64,000 nucleotides of DNA from Clostridiaceae bacterium AF10-41 (GCA_027686065.1 JAQCTH010000003.1:50374-114373), one strand, 5' to 3'. Positions 26,241 to 36,321 are shown, numbered from the stretch's first letter. Translations and numbers: made by a program. The notes: generated by a model not told the origin, from the letters alone.

Positions 26241-28229
26241 ATGAAAAGTATTAAAACAAAATTAATAACTTATTTTTCAATTTTAATTTTATTATCTTCT
26301 TTTTTGGTAGGTATTGTTTCTGTATATAGAGCAGGTCAATCTCTTACTAAAGAAGCAGAAAAATCACTGGAAGCACTATCATTTGAGGCTGCAAGACTTA
26401 CAAATAGCCGAATTGAAACACAGAAGAAAATCTTAGAAATGATATCGTTAAGGGCAGATATTCAAAGTATGGATTGGGAGATACAAAAACCCATATTACA
26501 AAGACAAGTAGAAAGTACAGATTTTCTTGATCTGGCAGTTGTACAACTTGATGGTACTGCCTATTATTCAGGTGGAAACACAAGTCAGCTAGGAGATAGA
26601 GAATATGTACAAAAAGCCCTAAAGGGAGAGACGAATATATCTGATTTATTAATTAGTAAAGTAACAAATGATATTGTTCTAATGTATGCAACTCCTATTG
26701 AAAGAGATGGAAAAGTAATAGGGGCATTAATAGGTCGTAGAGAGGGAGAGGCAGTAAGTAAAATTACAGATGATGTGGGATATGGTAAAGAAGGATATGG
26801 ATACATAATTAATAATAATGGAACTGTAGTTGGTCATACTGATAGAGAAAAAGTAGTAAAACAGTTTACACCAATTGAAGAAGCAAAAAGCGATAAAAGT
26901 TTAACCTCATTGGCTGAGATGTTTGAAAAAATATTAGCAGAAAAGAAGGGGGTTGGTACATACTCCTTTAATAAAAATAAGCTATATGCTGGATATGCAC
27001 CTATCGAAGATAGTAATTGGATAGTTGTTATTACTGCTAATCAGAATGAAGTTTTGTCTGCAATCCCAACCCTACAAAAGAATATTGCAATGATTATGAT
27101 TATTGTTTTAATAGTGAGTGTTATTATAGCATACTTAATTGGTAATTCCATTACAAAACCAATTATAAGTATAGTACATCATTCAGAAAAATTAGCAAAT
27201 TTAGACCTTAAAGAAGATGTGTCAGAGATGTTTTTAAGTAGAAAAGATGAAGTTGGAGTACTATCAAAATCTTTACAGAGTATAACTATAAATCTTAGGG
27301 ATATAATTAAAGATATTAGCAGTTCTTCAGAAGAAGTGTCTGCTGCTTCGGAAGAATTGACGGCTATATCACAACAATCAGCCACTGCAGCAGAAGAAGT
27401 ATCAAGAACAGTAGAAGAAATAGCAAGAAGTGCAACTAATCAAGCACAAAATACAGAAGAAGGTGCATTTAAGTCCGAAGCATTAGGAGAAATTATTGAA
27501 AAAGATCAAGGACATCTGAAGCAGTTGAACAATGCTTATCAAAATGTTGGGATTGTTGTTAATGAGGGATTAAAAGAAATTGAAAAATTAACAAAAGTAA
27601 CTGAAGAAAGTAGTAGGGCTACAAAAGAAATTCATGAGGTTATTTTAAAAACCAATGATAGTTCTAATAAAATCGGACAAGCAAGTAATGTAATTGCTTC
27701 TATTGCAGAGCAAACTAATTTATTGGCTTTAAATGCGGCTATAGAAGCAGCAAGAGCAGGGGAAGCGGGAAAAGGTTTTTCAGTTGTTGCTGAAGAAATA
27801 AGAAAATTAGCAGAACGGTCAGGAGCATCTACAAAGACAATTAATGAAATAGTAAATGAGTTACAAAGCAATTCTAAAAATGCTGTAAAAACAATGGAAA
27901 GAGTATCGACTATATCAAATGAGCAGAAAAGTAGCGTGATTAGTAGTAAAAGTAAATATGAACTAATTGCCGAAGCAATGATGGATTCTGAACAAGCTAT
28001 TAAACAACTAAATATTTCTGGTGAAGAAATGGAAAAGATGAAGAATGAAATACTTACTACCCTACAAAATCTTTCTTCTATTGCAGAGGAAAATTCTGCC
28101 GCTACCCAACAAGCATCAGCGTCAATGGAAGAGCAGACGGCTTCTATAGAAGAAATAGCAGCTTCAAGTGATGGATTGTCAATTTTAGCACAGAATCTAC
28201 AGGCAATTATTATGAAGTTTAAAGTTTAA
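26241..28229 (+). CDS. Methyl-accepting chemotaxis protein with dCache sensor
   Basis: A 662-aa chemoreceptor. Membrane segment 1 is at about residues 8-28; a double-Cache extracytoplasmic domain follows (about 35-275, with [15 protein letters not shown] and [19 protein letters not shown]); membrane segment 2 is at about 282-302, then HAMP, and a methyl-accepting signalling domain whose tip [36 protein letters not shown] is intact. The ATG at 26241 has GAAGAGGTG upstream; a GTG three codons earlier is less likely. It is downstream of a c-di-GMP-I riboswitch, tying receptor level to the sessile/motile signal. Confidence 0.95.
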   Translation: MKSIKTKLITYFSILILLSSFLVGIVSVYRAGQSLTKEAEKSLEALSFEAARLTNSRIETQKKILEMISLRADIQSMDWEIQKPILQRQVESTDFLDLAVVQLDGTAYYSGGNTSQLGDREYVQKALKGETNISDLLISKVTNDIVLMYATPIERDGKVIGALIGRREGEAVSKITDDVGYGKEGYGYIINNNGTVVGHTDREKVVKQFTPIEEAKSDKSLTSLAEMFEKILAEKKGVGTYSFNKNKLYAGYAPIEDSNWIVVITANQNEVLSAIPTLQKNIAMIMIIVLIVSVIIAYLIGNSITKPIISIVHHSEKLANLDLKEDVSEMFLSRKDEVGVLSKSLQSITINLRDIIKDISSSSEEVSAASEELTAISQQSATAAEEVSRTVEEIARSATNQAQNTEEGAFKSEALGEIIEKDQGHLKQLNNAYQNVGIVVNEGLKEIEKLTKVTEESSRATKEIHEVILKTNDSSNKIGQASNVIASIAEQTNLLALNAAIEAARAGEAGKGFSVVAEEIRKLAERSGASTKTINEIVNELQSNSKNAVKTMERVSTISNEQKSSVISSKSKYELIAEAMMDSEQAIKQLNISGEEMEKMKNEILTTLQNLSSIAEENSAATQQASASMEEQTASIEEIAASSDGLSILAQNLQAIIMKFKV

Positions 28230-28272
28230 ATTCAAAATTTATATAAAAATTAACTCTTTAGAATAAAATAAA

Positions 28273-28325
28273 GAAAAAATTGTGGATAGATTGCAGAAGA
28301 TACTGCATACATCTGCAATTTTTTC
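28273..28325 (+). terminator. Terminator of the chemoreceptor gene
   Basis: Arms GAAAAAATTG / CAATTTTTTC with an inner ATTGCAGA / TCTGCAAT alternative. It shares its left half with the terminator at 25056. Confidence 0.8.
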
Positions 28326-28402
28326 ATATGTATGAAGAATTATTATAAAATACTATAAAGATTTCATTTTATACAAGTAATGGGGTCTTTTGGAGTGTAG
28401 TT

Positions 28403-29140
28403 TCACCCAAATAAATTAATATATCTAAGGGACCTACTTATACTAGTAATTACTACAGAGCCATGGTTTTCTTCTGGGGCAACATATATAGTACAATTTT
28501 TATTAAAACTTTTAATTTTATGATATATTTTTTGTGCTCCATCAACCATATATCCTTCTTTTTCTCCTACTCCAATGAAAATATTTTTATTACTCTTTTC
28601 TAAGTTAGGAAAGTTTAAAAGCTCATAGTCATTCCACCATACTGATGGACTAAAGGATATTATATTCTTATAGATATTTGATCCTTTTAATAAATTCCAT
28701 AATACATAATAGCCGCTTAGAGAATGGCCAATTATAGTAGTGTTATTTTTATCAAAATTAAGATTACCTTCAATTATTGGGAAAAGTTCTTCTTCTATAA
28801 ATTTGTTAAAGTCCTCACTTCCACCAAGGTTTTCAGGGATTATTGCTTTTCTTTTTTCATCAATTATGTATTTATCTGCTGGAGCTGTAAAATCTAAAAA
28901 TCTCTTTTCTTTTTTTTCAAATTCTTGATGAGAAATGCCAATAATTATAGCTGAATTAACTCCGGTTTTAGCAGATGCTTGCCTTTGTTGCTTTACACAA
29001 GCTTTTACTACATCAAAGTAGTATCCACCGTCTAAAACCAATATTAGTGGTAAATTATTTTTACTTGATTCTTCTGGTATATAGAAACTAATATCATAAA
29101 AGCTATTAGTATAATTTGATTTTATTTTAAAATTATTCAT
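28403..29140 (-). CDS. Siderophore-type alpha/beta-hydrolase esterase
   Basis: A 245-aa esterase of the Fes/IroE/BesA-like family (putative esterase, alpha/beta hydrolase). The nucleophile elbow is GHSLSGYY (about residues 136-143), and the catalytic His lies in ENHGSVV near the C-terminus. LILVLDGGYYF near the N-terminus fits the family. There is no signal peptide. A good AAGGAGT site precedes the start. It is divergent from an AraC regulator and next to a siderophore ABC transporter, so it probably hydrolyses an imported ester-type (catecholate trilactone-like) siderophore to free iron in the cytoplasm. Confidence 0.82.
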   Translation of the reverse strand: MNNFKIKSNYTNSFYDISFYIPEESSKNNLPLILVLDGGYYFDVVKACVKQQRQASAKTGVNSAIIIGISHQEFEKKEKRFLDFTAPADKYIIDEKRKAIIPENLGGSEDFNKFIEEELFPIIEGNLNFDKNNTTIIGHSLSGYYVLWNLLKGSNIYKNIISFSPSVWWNDYELLNFPNLEKSNKNIFIGVGEKEGYMVDGAQKIYHKIKSFNKNCTIYVAPEENHGSVVITSISRSLRYINLFG

Positions 29141-29201
29141 AAATTTACTCCTTTATGTTAAGATTTATTCACAAGTATAAAATAATAAAGGGAAAAGGTC
29201 A

Positions 29202-30053
29202 ATGAATATGAAACGAAGTATTAATTGGTTAACTGAATATTTTTCTGAAAATTCTATGGAATTTGTTGATATTTTTAAAAGTAGTTTACCTCCTAAAGAG
29301 AAGGATCTTAATAGAAAAACTGCAAAAAATTTATGTGGAATAGTAATACCTATAAGGGGAGAATGTTCTTTTTCTGTAAATGGAGAAAAATATGCTTTAA
29401 ATGAAAATACAATACTTCACTGTGGGTCAAATATGGATATAAGAGTTGAAACAGAGGATATAGGTATTGAGTATTATGTAGTTCATTATAAGAATATTTT
29501 AACTATAGAAAAGTTTCAAAACATAGAAAAAGAATCTTTTTATTTAGAAATTGAGGACAGGTTACCTTTGATAAAGTATTGTGAGACTATTAGTGATGAA
29601 TCATTAAATCCAGATAATTACTCAAGGTTTTCTTGTAAAGTTGATTTTTTAGGTTTAATAAATTCATTAATAAAAAATGTAAGGGTATCACAATATAATG
29701 ATAAATTAAGATTAGTAAATAAGGGAATTGAATATATAAATAAAAATTTTAATGAGTTAATAACAGTAAGCGAAATATCAAATATCCTAGATATAGATAG
29801 ACGAAGATTTAGTGATATTTTTAAAGAGGTTACAGGATTATCTCCTGTAAAATATTTAGTAGAATATAGATTAAAAGAAGCTAAAAGGTTATTAAAATTT
29901 TCTAATTATACAATTTCAGAGATAGCTGATATGACAGGATATAATGATTGTTTTTATTTCAGTAAAACCTTCAAAAAAAATGTAGGAGTATGCCCTAGAA
30001 AATATAGAGAAATTAATGATAATGTTATTAAAGGTATTATTATAAAAAAGTAA
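29202..30053 (+). CDS. AraC-family regulator of the siderophore locus
   Basis: A 283-aa protein with a cupin-like N-terminal sensor (about 40-160) and a C-terminal double helix-turn-helix (about 185-275): LITVSEISNILDIDRRRFSDIFKEVTG then YTISEIADMTGYNDCFYFSKTFKKNVGVCPRKYRE. It sits between the divergent esterase and the transporter operon. Such AraC proteins often sense the ferric siderophore itself and activate its uptake genes (as Btr in Bacillus). An in-frame ATG at 29208 is also possible. Confidence 0.88.
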   Translation: MNMKRSINWLTEYFSENSMEFVDIFKSSLPPKEKDLNRKTAKNLCGIVIPIRGECSFSVNGEKYALNENTILHCGSNMDIRVETEDIGIEYYVVHYKNILTIEKFQNIEKESFYLEIEDRLPLIKYCETISDESLNPDNYSRFSCKVDFLGLINSLIKNVRVSQYNDKLRLVNKGIEYINKNFNELITVSEISNILDIDRRRFSDIFKEVTGLSPVKYLVEYRLKEAKRLLKFSNYTISEIADMTGYNDCFYFSKTFKKNVGVCPRKYREINDNVIKGIIIKK

Positions 30054-30130
30054 ATTCGGCAAAAGTACAAAAAAATATCCAGAAAGTCTATTTTACCTTT
30101 CATAAGATTTTGCTAAAATAATTATGAATT

Positions 30131-30149
30131 GAAAATGATTATCATTATA
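30131..30149. promoter_or_regulatory. Fur box
   Basis: GAAAATGATTATCATTATA differs from the 19-bp Fur consensus GATAATGATAATCATTATC at three positions. It lies 15 bases before the binding-protein start, right of the AraC gene. Iron-bound Fur would repress the uptake operon. Confidence 0.88.
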
Positions 30150-30163
30150 TATGGAGGGTTAAT

Positions 30164-31108
30164 ATGAAAAAATATTTAACATTATTACTATCAACAGTTT
30201 TAATTACAAGTTTAACTGCTTGCACTGCAAAGAATTCTTCAGCCCAAAAGGAAGTTGAAGATAAAAATACAGCATTTAAAATAAATTATTTAGATAAAGA
30301 ATATTCTTTTGATAAAAAGGTTGAGAATGTAGTTCTTGCAAGTCTAGAGGGAATGGAAGATGCAGCGGCTCTAGGTATTAAAGCAGATGGAGTTTTAGAA
30401 ATTGCTGGAGAGGTTCCAAAATATTTAGAAGAAAACTTTAAAGATGTAACTTTAGTTGGAGATAAAAAAGCTCCTAATGTAGAAGTTATATTAGGATTAA
30501 ATCCAGATGTCATTATAGGAAGTTCAAAATTTGGGGAAGAAACAATGGCTCAGTTAAATAAAATTGCTGTAACTCTACCATATTCACATATATCAGGAAA
30601 TTGGAAGAATAATCTTTTAGCTTTAGGAGAAATAACAGGTAAGGCAGAAGAAGCTAATAAACTAATTTCAGATTATGAGGGAAAAGCTTCAAAATCTAAG
30701 GAAGAGTTTTCAAATAAATATAAAGATCAAAATATTTTAGTTATTAGAGTAAGAGGTGGATTAATGTATATATATCCAGCCGATGTATATTTGAATCCAG
30801 TTTTATATACTGATTTAGGGGTAAAGATTCCTGATGTAATAACTCAGGCAAAAGCACAAGCGGAATTGACTATAGAAACATTATCAGAAATAAATCCAGA
30901 TGTGATTTTCTTACAATTTGAGGATTCAGAAAATAAAGATGCACCTAAAGCTTTAAATGAATTATTAGAAAATCCTATATTTAAAAACATAAAAGCTTCT
31001 AAAGATAATAAGGTATTTGTTAATACTGTTGAACCTTTAGCTCAAGGGGGAACAGCTTGGTCAAAGGTTAGATTCTTAGATGCAGTTGTAGATAACTTAT
31101 TAAATTAA
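30164..31108 (+). CDS. Ferric siderophore-binding lipoprotein
   Basis: A 314-aa substrate-binding protein of the FecB/FhuD class. The lipobox LTAC (Cys20) follows a hydrophobic signal peptide, so the protein is a lipoprotein on the outer face of the membrane. VENVVLASLEGMEDAAALGIKADGV, NPDVIIGSSKF and NPDVIFLQF are the repeated class III lobes joined by one long helix. It is the first gene after the Fur box. A hairpin downstream probably raises its yield relative to the permeases. Confidence 0.92.
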   Translation: MKKYLTLLLSTVLITSLTACTAKNSSAQKEVEDKNTAFKINYLDKEYSFDKKVENVVLASLEGMEDAAALGIKADGVLEIAGEVPKYLEENFKDVTLVGDKKAPNVEVILGLNPDVIIGSSKFGEETMAQLNKIAVTLPYSHISGNWKNNLLALGEITGKAEEANKLISDYEGKASKSKEEFSNKYKDQNILVIRVRGGLMYIYPADVYLNPVLYTDLGVKIPDVITQAKAQAELTIETLSEINPDVIFLQFEDSENKDAPKALNELLENPIFKNIKASKDNKVFVNTVEPLAQGGTAWSKVRFLDAVVDNLLN

Positions 31109-31163
31109 AAATTTAGAATTATTAATATAATTTTTAAAAATTTACTAAAAATATTTCTATTTT

Positions 31164-31185
31164 AGAAACTCCGAAAGGAGTTTCT
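31164..31185 (+). terminator. Hairpin between binding protein and permease genes
   Basis: 9-bp arms AGAAACTCC / GGAGTTTCT with a GAAA tetraloop. The following T-run is interrupted (TATTTAATTTT), so a partial terminator or mRNA-stabilising stem is likely. Confidence 0.7.
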
Positions 31186-31253
31186 TATTTAATTTTGAGT
31201 TTTACATCATTCATTTTACATTGAGTTTCAGTGAAAACTTTAAGGGGATAGAT

Positions 31254-32261
31254 ATGAAAAGTTTTAATAAAAAATATTTATTTATGTTTATGATATGTAT
31301 AATAGGAATAATTATTGTAACCATTTTATCAATTACTATGGGAACAAAAACCATACCAAAAGAAGTGGTTTATGATGCTATTTTTAAATTTGATCAAAGC
31401 AATGTAGACCATATAATAATTAGAAGCAATAGATTACCTAGAGCTATTGCTGTATTAGTAGTTGGAGGCTTTTTAGCTGTAGCTGGTTCAATTATGCAGG
31501 GAATTACAAGAAATTATTTGGCTTCTCCATCTTTAATGGGAGTAAATGATGGCTCAGCTTTTTTAATTACTATAGCAATGGTTTTTTATCCTGGACTTTC
31601 AAATGGAAGTTTAATTTTAGTTTCTATAATGGGTTCTATAATAGGAGCTGTATTAGTATTAGGGATAGGATCATCTATAAAAAATGGATTATCTCCTGTT
31701 AGGCTTGCAATTATAGGAACAATAGTTGGTAGCTTTTTAAGTAGTTTGGCTTCTGCTATTGCTATGTACTTTCAGGTTTCTCAGACAATTTCAGCTTGGT
31801 ATAATACAAAAGTTCACACTGTAAATAGTGATTTATTAAAGATTATAGTACCAATAGGACTTATTGGTATTTTACTAGCAATAATAATAGCTAAAGATAT
31901 TACCATAACTTCCTTAGGAGAAGATATAGCTATTAGTTTAGGACAAAAAACAAATATAGTTAAATATTTATCTATGGCAGCAGTTGTATTACTAACAGCT
32001 ACTTCAGTTGCTTTAGTTGGGAAAATAGCTTTTGTAGGACTTGTAATACCAAATATCACAAGAATGTTAGTGGGACATGATTATAAATATATAATTCCTT
32101 ATTCATTAATTGGAGGAGCCTTTTTCTTAGGATTATGTGATTTAATAAGTAGATACATAGCATTTCCCTTTGAAACACCTATAGGAACTGTAACATCTAT
32201 TATAGGAGTACCTTTCTTTTTATATATGATAAAAGTTAAGGGAGGGGCAAAAAATGCATAA
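31254..32261 (+). CDS. Iron-siderophore ABC permease 1 (FecCD type)
   Basis: A 335-aa FecCD/BtuC-type permease with about nine membrane segments. LPRAIAVLVVGGFLAVAGSIMQGITRNYLASPSLMGVNDG and GKIAFVGLVIPNITRMLVGHDY (ATPase-coupling region) are family signatures. The ATG at 31254 has AAGGGGA upstream; an in-frame TTG at 31221 has none. The end overlaps permease 2 by eight bases. Confidence 0.92.
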   Translation: MKSFNKKYLFMFMICIIGIIIVTILSITMGTKTIPKEVVYDAIFKFDQSNVDHIIIRSNRLPRAIAVLVVGGFLAVAGSIMQGITRNYLASPSLMGVNDGSAFLITIAMVFYPGLSNGSLILVSIMGSIIGAVLVLGIGSSIKNGLSPVRLAIIGTIVGSFLSSLASAIAMYFQVSQTISAWYNTKVHTVNSDLLKIIVPIGLIGILLAIIIAKDITITSLGEDIAISLGQKTNIVKYLSMAAVVLLTATSVALVGKIAFVGLVIPNITRMLVGHDYKYIIPYSLIGGAFFLGLCDLISRYIAFPFETPIGTVTSIIGVPFFLYMIKVKGGAKNA

Positions 32262-33276
32262 TAAAAAACTTAAATATTCTTTTGTAATAATATTATTACT
32301 TATATTAATATTATTAGCCTTTTACTTACATTTAACTAATGGAATGTTCGATATAAGTGTAATTGAAGTATTTCAAACCTTATTTAATTTAAATGATAAT
32401 GAAAAGTTTAGGTTAGTGGTATTTGAATTTAGGCTTCCAAGAATAGTTATATCTATATTAATAGGAATAGGATTATCAGTAGCAGGGCTTTTTCTTCAAG
32501 GAATTACAAAAAATGAACTAGCAGATCCAGGAATACTAGGAATAAATTCTGGTGCAGGAGCAGCTGTAATAATGTATATGTATTTCATAAATTTTAAAGC
32601 ATCCTCATCTGATGGAAGTAACTTTTTGAGAATTTTCTCAATGCCTATATTTGGATTCATAGGAGGTCTTTCAGCAGCTTTAATAATATTAATATTTTCA
32701 AAGAATAATAAAAAGATGGACATGCAAAGACTTATTTTAACTGGTATAGCAGTAAATAGTGGATTTTCAGCTATTTCAATGCTTTTTTCTATGAAGATGA
32801 ATGCTTCAGATTTTGAATTTGCAGCAGTTTGGCAAGCTGGTTCAATATATAATGCGAATTGGACATTTATTTATATGATGCTTCCTTGGATAATAATTTT
32901 AAGTGTGTATCTTTATAAAAAGGTTCATTTATTAGATTATTTTCAGTTAGAGGAAAGTAGCATAGTTAGTCTTGGTATAGATTTAGATAAAGAAAAAAGA
33001 AAATTACTATTTTCTTGTGTTGGGTTAATTAGTGCTTGTGTATGTGTTGCTGGAAATATAGGATTTATTGGATTAATGGCACCTCATATAGCTAGGCAAT
33101 TAGTGGGTATAAAGCATAAAAAACTGATGCCAATAACCATTCTAGTTGGAATTTTTCTTTTAATATTATCAGATTTTATTGCTAAAACTGTTTTTGCACC
33201 ATCAGAATTAGCAGTTGGGATAGTTATATCTATAATTGGAATTCCTTATTTTATATATTTATTATACAGATCGTAA
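32254..33276 (+). CDS. Iron-siderophore ABC permease 2 (FecCD type)
   Basis: A 340-aa FecCD permease, partner of the preceding one. LPRIVISILIGIGLSVAGLFLQGITKNELADPGILGINSG and GNIGFIGLMAPHIARQLVGIKHK match the family. The ribosome site GGGAGGGG lies inside the preceding gene. The two permeases form the heterodimeric pore. Confidence 0.92.
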   Translation: MHNKKLKYSFVIILLLILILLAFYLHLTNGMFDISVIEVFQTLFNLNDNEKFRLVVFEFRLPRIVISILIGIGLSVAGLFLQGITKNELADPGILGINSGAGAAVIMYMYFINFKASSSDGSNFLRIFSMPIFGFIGGLSAALIILIFSKNNKKMDMQRLILTGIAVNSGFSAISMLFSMKMNASDFEFAAVWQAGSIYNANWTFIYMMLPWIIILSVYLYKKVHLLDYFQLEESSIVSLGIDLDKEKRKLLFSCVGLISACVCVAGNIGFIGLMAPHIARQLVGIKHKKLMPITILVGIFLLILSDFIAKTVFAPSELAVGIVISIIGIPYFIYLLYRS

Positions 33277-33287
33277 AGAGGTAAGAT

Positions 33288-34073
33288 ATGAAAAAAGCTA
33301 TTGATATAAAAAAATTAAAAGTAGGATATGATAAAAAAATTATAATTGAAGATTTAGACCTTACTCTTGAAAAGGGGAAGATAACTAGTATTATTGGAGC
33401 TAATGGTTGTGGAAAATCAACGTTATTAAAGAGTATAGGAAGAATCCTTAAAAAGGAAAAGGGAAATATATTTCTTTTAGATAAAGATATGAATGATATG
33501 AAGAGTAAAGAAATCGCAGAAAAATTGGCTATGTTATCTCAAAATCCAACTGCACCTTCTCAATTAAAAGTCGAGGAATTAGTGTCTTATGGAAGATATC
33601 CTCACAGAAGTAATATAAATAAGTTATCTAATCAAGATAAAGAAAAAATTGAATGGGCATTAAAGGTAACAAATACAATTGAATTTAGAGATAGAGAATT
33701 ATCAGATTTGTCAGGTGGACAAAGACAAAGAGTTTGGCTTGCAATGGCATTAGCTCAAGATACGGATATATTGCTATTGGATGAACCAACTACTTTTTTA
33801 GATATGTCTCATCAACTTGAAGTACTTAATATTGTAAAAAAATTAAATGATAAAGAAGGATGTACCGTAGTAATGGTATTACACGATATAAATCATGCTG
33901 CAAAGTATTCTGATTTTATTGTAGCAATGAAAAAAGGGAAAGTAATTTATAATGATGAACCAAATTCAATAATGAATAAAAAGGTCTTAAAAGATATTTA
34001 CAATATAGATGCTGACCTTATAAAAAGTGAAAATTATAATGCACCACTATGCTTAAATTATGAATTATTATAG
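33288..34073 (+). CDS. Iron-siderophore ABC ATPase (FecE/FhuC type)
   Basis: A 261-aa nucleotide-binding subunit. Walker A GANGCGKST, Q-loop LSQNPTAPSQ, VEELVSYGRYPH (typical of siderophore ATPases), signature LSGGQRQRVWLAMAL, Walker B ILLLDEPTTFLD and the His-switch VLHDINH are intact. It is the last gene of the Fur-box operon, 11 bases after permease 2. Confidence 0.94.
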   Translation: MKKAIDIKKLKVGYDKKIIIEDLDLTLEKGKITSIIGANGCGKSTLLKSIGRILKKEKGNIFLLDKDMNDMKSKEIAEKLAMLSQNPTAPSQLKVEELVSYGRYPHRSNINKLSNQDKEKIEWALKVTNTIEFRDRELSDLSGGQRQRVWLAMALAQDTDILLLDEPTTFLDMSHQLEVLNIVKKLNDKEGCTVVMVLHDINHAAKYSDFIVAMKKGKVIYNDEPNSIMNKKVLKDIYNIDADLIKSENYNAPLCLNYELL

Positions 34074-34098
34074 TTTGATTGAAATAAAGTACAGATAC

Positions 34099-34134
34099 AA
34101 AGCCGTACACTTAATTATAGATGTATGGCTTTTT
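34099..34134 (+). terminator. Terminator of the siderophore operon
   Basis: Arms AAAGCCGTACA / TGTATGGCTTT (one G-U pair) with a T-run. Confidence 0.8.
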
Positions 34135-34281
34135 ATAATTGAATATTATTAAAAAAATTATTTATATTTAATGTTAATATAGGTAATATTTATATTATTA
34201 TCAGAATGTAGTACAATATATAGTATAGATGTTTAGAAAGAAGTAAATAAATCAGGGGATAGTATAACTGGAGGACATAAA

Positions 34282-34536
34282 ATGGATTTATTGCCACTAG
34301 GATCAATAGTTGTATTGAGAGATGGGTATAAAAAGTTAATAATAATAGGGAGAAAGATTTTAGTAGGAAGAGGAGAAGAATTAAGCGATTATTTAGGTTG
34401 TCTTTATCCAGAAGGATACTTAGGCGAGGAATATTGCTACGTATTTAATAATAGTGATATAGATCAAATAATATTTAAGGGATTTGAAGATTTAGAAGAA
34501 AAGGCTTTTATCAAAGCTATAAACGATATAGAATAA
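34282..34536 (+). CDS. DUF4176-family protein, orphan
   Basis: An 84-aa protein opening MDLLPLGSIVVLRDGYKKLIIIGRK, then DYLGCLYPEGYLGEEYCYVFNNSDIDQIIFKGF. This fits DUF4176, a small domain common in type VII (ESX/WXG100) secretion loci of Firmicutes. No WXG100, EssC or LXG gene is near, so it is an orphan. The ATG follows TGGAGGA. It has its own strong terminator. Confidence 0.75.
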   Translation: MDLLPLGSIVVLRDGYKKLIIIGRKILVGRGEELSDYLGCLYPEGYLGEEYCYVFNNSDIDQIIFKGFEDLEEKAFIKAINDIE

Positions 34537-34555
34537 GAAAAAATAATACAAGCAC

Positions 34556-34607
34556 TAAAAAAGGCATCATATTAACAGATTAAAATCTGTTAATATGATG
34601 CCTTTTT
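34556..34607 (+). terminator. Strong terminator after the DUF4176 gene
   Basis: Arms of more than 20 bp (34557-34581 and 34584-34607; core GGCATCATATTAACAG) with a very tight loop and five T. Confidence 0.88.
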
Positions 34608-34658
34608 GGTTTATAGTTACCTTTTTAATTGGGAATTGGTAGTTTTATGTGGAAAATT

Positions 34659-34780
34659 ATAGAAATAATTCAGCGTTGTTGAATTAAAAAAATACTACGA
34701 AACTCTCAACTCTCATCCCTTAATTATCAACTGTTAACTGGCTAATAACTGTGAACTGTGCCTTGTGAACTGTGAACTAT
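34659..34780. repeat. Foldback intergenic element E
   Basis: A central TAATTCA-GCGTTGT-TGAATTA hairpin followed by ACTCTCAACTCTCATC and repeated AACTGTGAACTGTG words. It shares words with element C and the hairpin with A, B and C. No gene is seen between 34608 and 34809. Confidence 0.6.
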
Positions 34781-34809
34781 TTTAGACTATGAATAAATTA
34801 TGGTTTAAA

Positions 34810-34834
34810 TTTGTCACCAATATTAGATGACAAA
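34810..34834. promoter_or_regulatory. Candidate MtlR operator before the mannitol EIICB gene
   Basis: Inverted repeat TTTGTCA-N11-TGACAAA, resembling the TTGTCA half-sites bound by mannitol activator MtlR in Bacillus/Geobacillus. It ends 17 bases upstream of a consensus-like promoter (TTGAAT 34852-34857, TATAAT 34875-34880, 17-base spacer), a good place for an activator. Confidence 0.6.
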
Positions 34835-34851
34835 AGGAAGGTTTCTTCAAA

Positions 34852-34880
34852 TTGAATTGTTATGAATAAGAAAATATAAT
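34852..34880 (+). promoter_or_regulatory. Promoter of the mannitol EIICB gene
   Basis: TTGAAT (34852-34857), 17-base spacer, TATAAT (34875-34880), about 67 bases before the start codon. Confidence 0.65.
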
Positions 34881-34947
34881 TAAGTCATAAAGTAAAAGTT
34901 TACATGAAGAAAAGACAGCAATTATAAATTAAATGGAGGGTGGAATT

Positions 34948-36321
34948 ATGTCAAACACTAAATTAAAAACAAATGATACAATGCAAAGATTTGGTAAATT
35001 TTTAAGTGGTATGGTAATGCCTAATATCGGAGCTTTTATAGCTTGGGGACTAATAACTGCACTTTTTATACCAACAGGATGGACACCAAATGAATCACTA
35101 AGTTCACTAGTTGATCCTATGATCAAGTACCTATTACCACTATTAATTGGTTACACAGGTGGTAAGATGGTAGGAGGTTTAAGAGGAGGAGTAATAGGGA
35201 CAGTTGCTACTATGGGTGTAATAGTAGGAGCGGACATGCCAATGTTTATTGGAGCAATGATTATGGGGCCATTAGCTGGTTTTGTAATTAAGAAGTTCGA
35301 CAAAGCTATAGATGGAAAAGTTCCAGCAGGCTTTGAAATGTTAGTAAACAATTTCTCTATCGGTATTTTAGGAATGGTACTTGCTATACTTGCATTCCTT
35401 GCAATAGGTCCAGTAGTAGTTGCAATAACAGGAATATTAAAATTAGGTGTAGAATTTATAGTTGGAAAAGGATTATTACCTTTAATTTCAATCTTTATAG
35501 AACCAGCAAAAATATTATTCTTAAATAATGCTGTCAACCATGGTATTTTAGGACCAATAGGAATAGAACAAGTTCAAGAAACTGGAAAATCAATAATGTT
35601 CTTATTAGAAGCAAACCCAGGTCCTGGATTTGGTATAATATTAGCTTATTGGATGTTTAGTAAAGGATCTGTTAAACAATCAGCTCCAGGAGCTGCAATA
35701 ATACATTTCCTTGGAGGAATTCACGAAATTTACTTCCCATATGTATTAATGAATCCAGCTTTAATATTAGCAGTAATTGCAGGGGGAGCTTCAGGAGTAT
35801 TTACATTCTCAATATTAGGAGCAGGACTTGTTGCAACACCATCACCAGGAAGTATATTTGCATTAATAACAATGGCGCCTAAGGGAGGACTATTCCCAGT
35901 TTTAGCAGGGGTATTAGTAGCTACAGTAGTATCATTCTTAGTAGCATCACCATTTGTTAAAAAGGCTTCAAAAAATAGTAAAGATGAAGATTTAGAAGCA
36001 GCAAAAGCACAAATAAAAGATATGAAAGTTACAGTAAAAAGCAATGTAAGCAAAATTATATTTGCTTGCGATGCAGGAATGGGATCAAGTGCAATGGGAG
36101 CTTCAAAGTTTAAGAATAAAATAAAAGATTTAAACTTAGGAATAGAAGTAAAACATGCATCTGTTGATGATATAGATAAAGATGCTGATATTGTAGTTAC
36201 TCATGTAACTTTAATAGAAAGAGCAAGAAAATCTTGCCCAAGTGCAGAGATTATCGGTATTCAAAACTTCTTAACAGATAATAATATTCAAGAATTATAT
36301 AACAGACTAGCAGGTAAATAA
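34948..36321 (+). CDS. mtlA: Mannitol PTS permease EIICB
   Basis: A 457-aa mannitol-specific EIICB. The membrane EIIC domain (about 1-340) has [14 protein letters not shown] and the substrate-site motif [15 protein letters not shown]. The EIIB domain (about 370-457) has the phosphocysteine loop [13 protein letters not shown]. There is no EIIA domain, so a free or trans EIIA is required. The ATG at 34948 has GGAGGG upstream; an in-frame ATG at 34933 overlaps that site. It has its own terminator and stands before the mtlR operon, which encodes a second, EIIA-bearing permease. Confidence 0.93.
   Translation: MSNTKLKTNDTMQRFGKFLSGMVMPNIGAFIAWGLITALFIPTGWTPNESLSSLVDPMIKYLLPLLIGYTGGKMVGGLRGGVIGTVATMGVIVGADMPMFIGAMIMGPLAGFVIKKFDKAIDGKVPAGFEMLVNNFSIGILGMVLAILAFLAIGPVVVAITGILKLGVEFIVGKGLLPLISIFIEPAKILFLNNAVNHGILGPIGIEQVQETGKSIMFLLEANPGPGFGIILAYWMFSKGSVKQSAPGAAIIHFLGGIHEIYFPYVLMNPALILAVIAGGASGVFTFSILGAGLVATPSPGSIFALITMAPKGGLFPVLAGVLVATVVSFLVASPFVKKASKNSKDEDLEAAKAQIKDMKVTVKSNVSKIIFACDAGMGSSAMGASKFKNKIKDLNLGIEVKHASVDDIDKDADIVVTHVTLIERARKSCPSAEIIGIQNFLTDNNIQELYNRLAGK

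Noticed and set aside
28740..28928. 62-codon + strand frame inside the esterase gene
   Set aside because: A shadow of the minus-strand esterase, whose catalytic motifs are intact.
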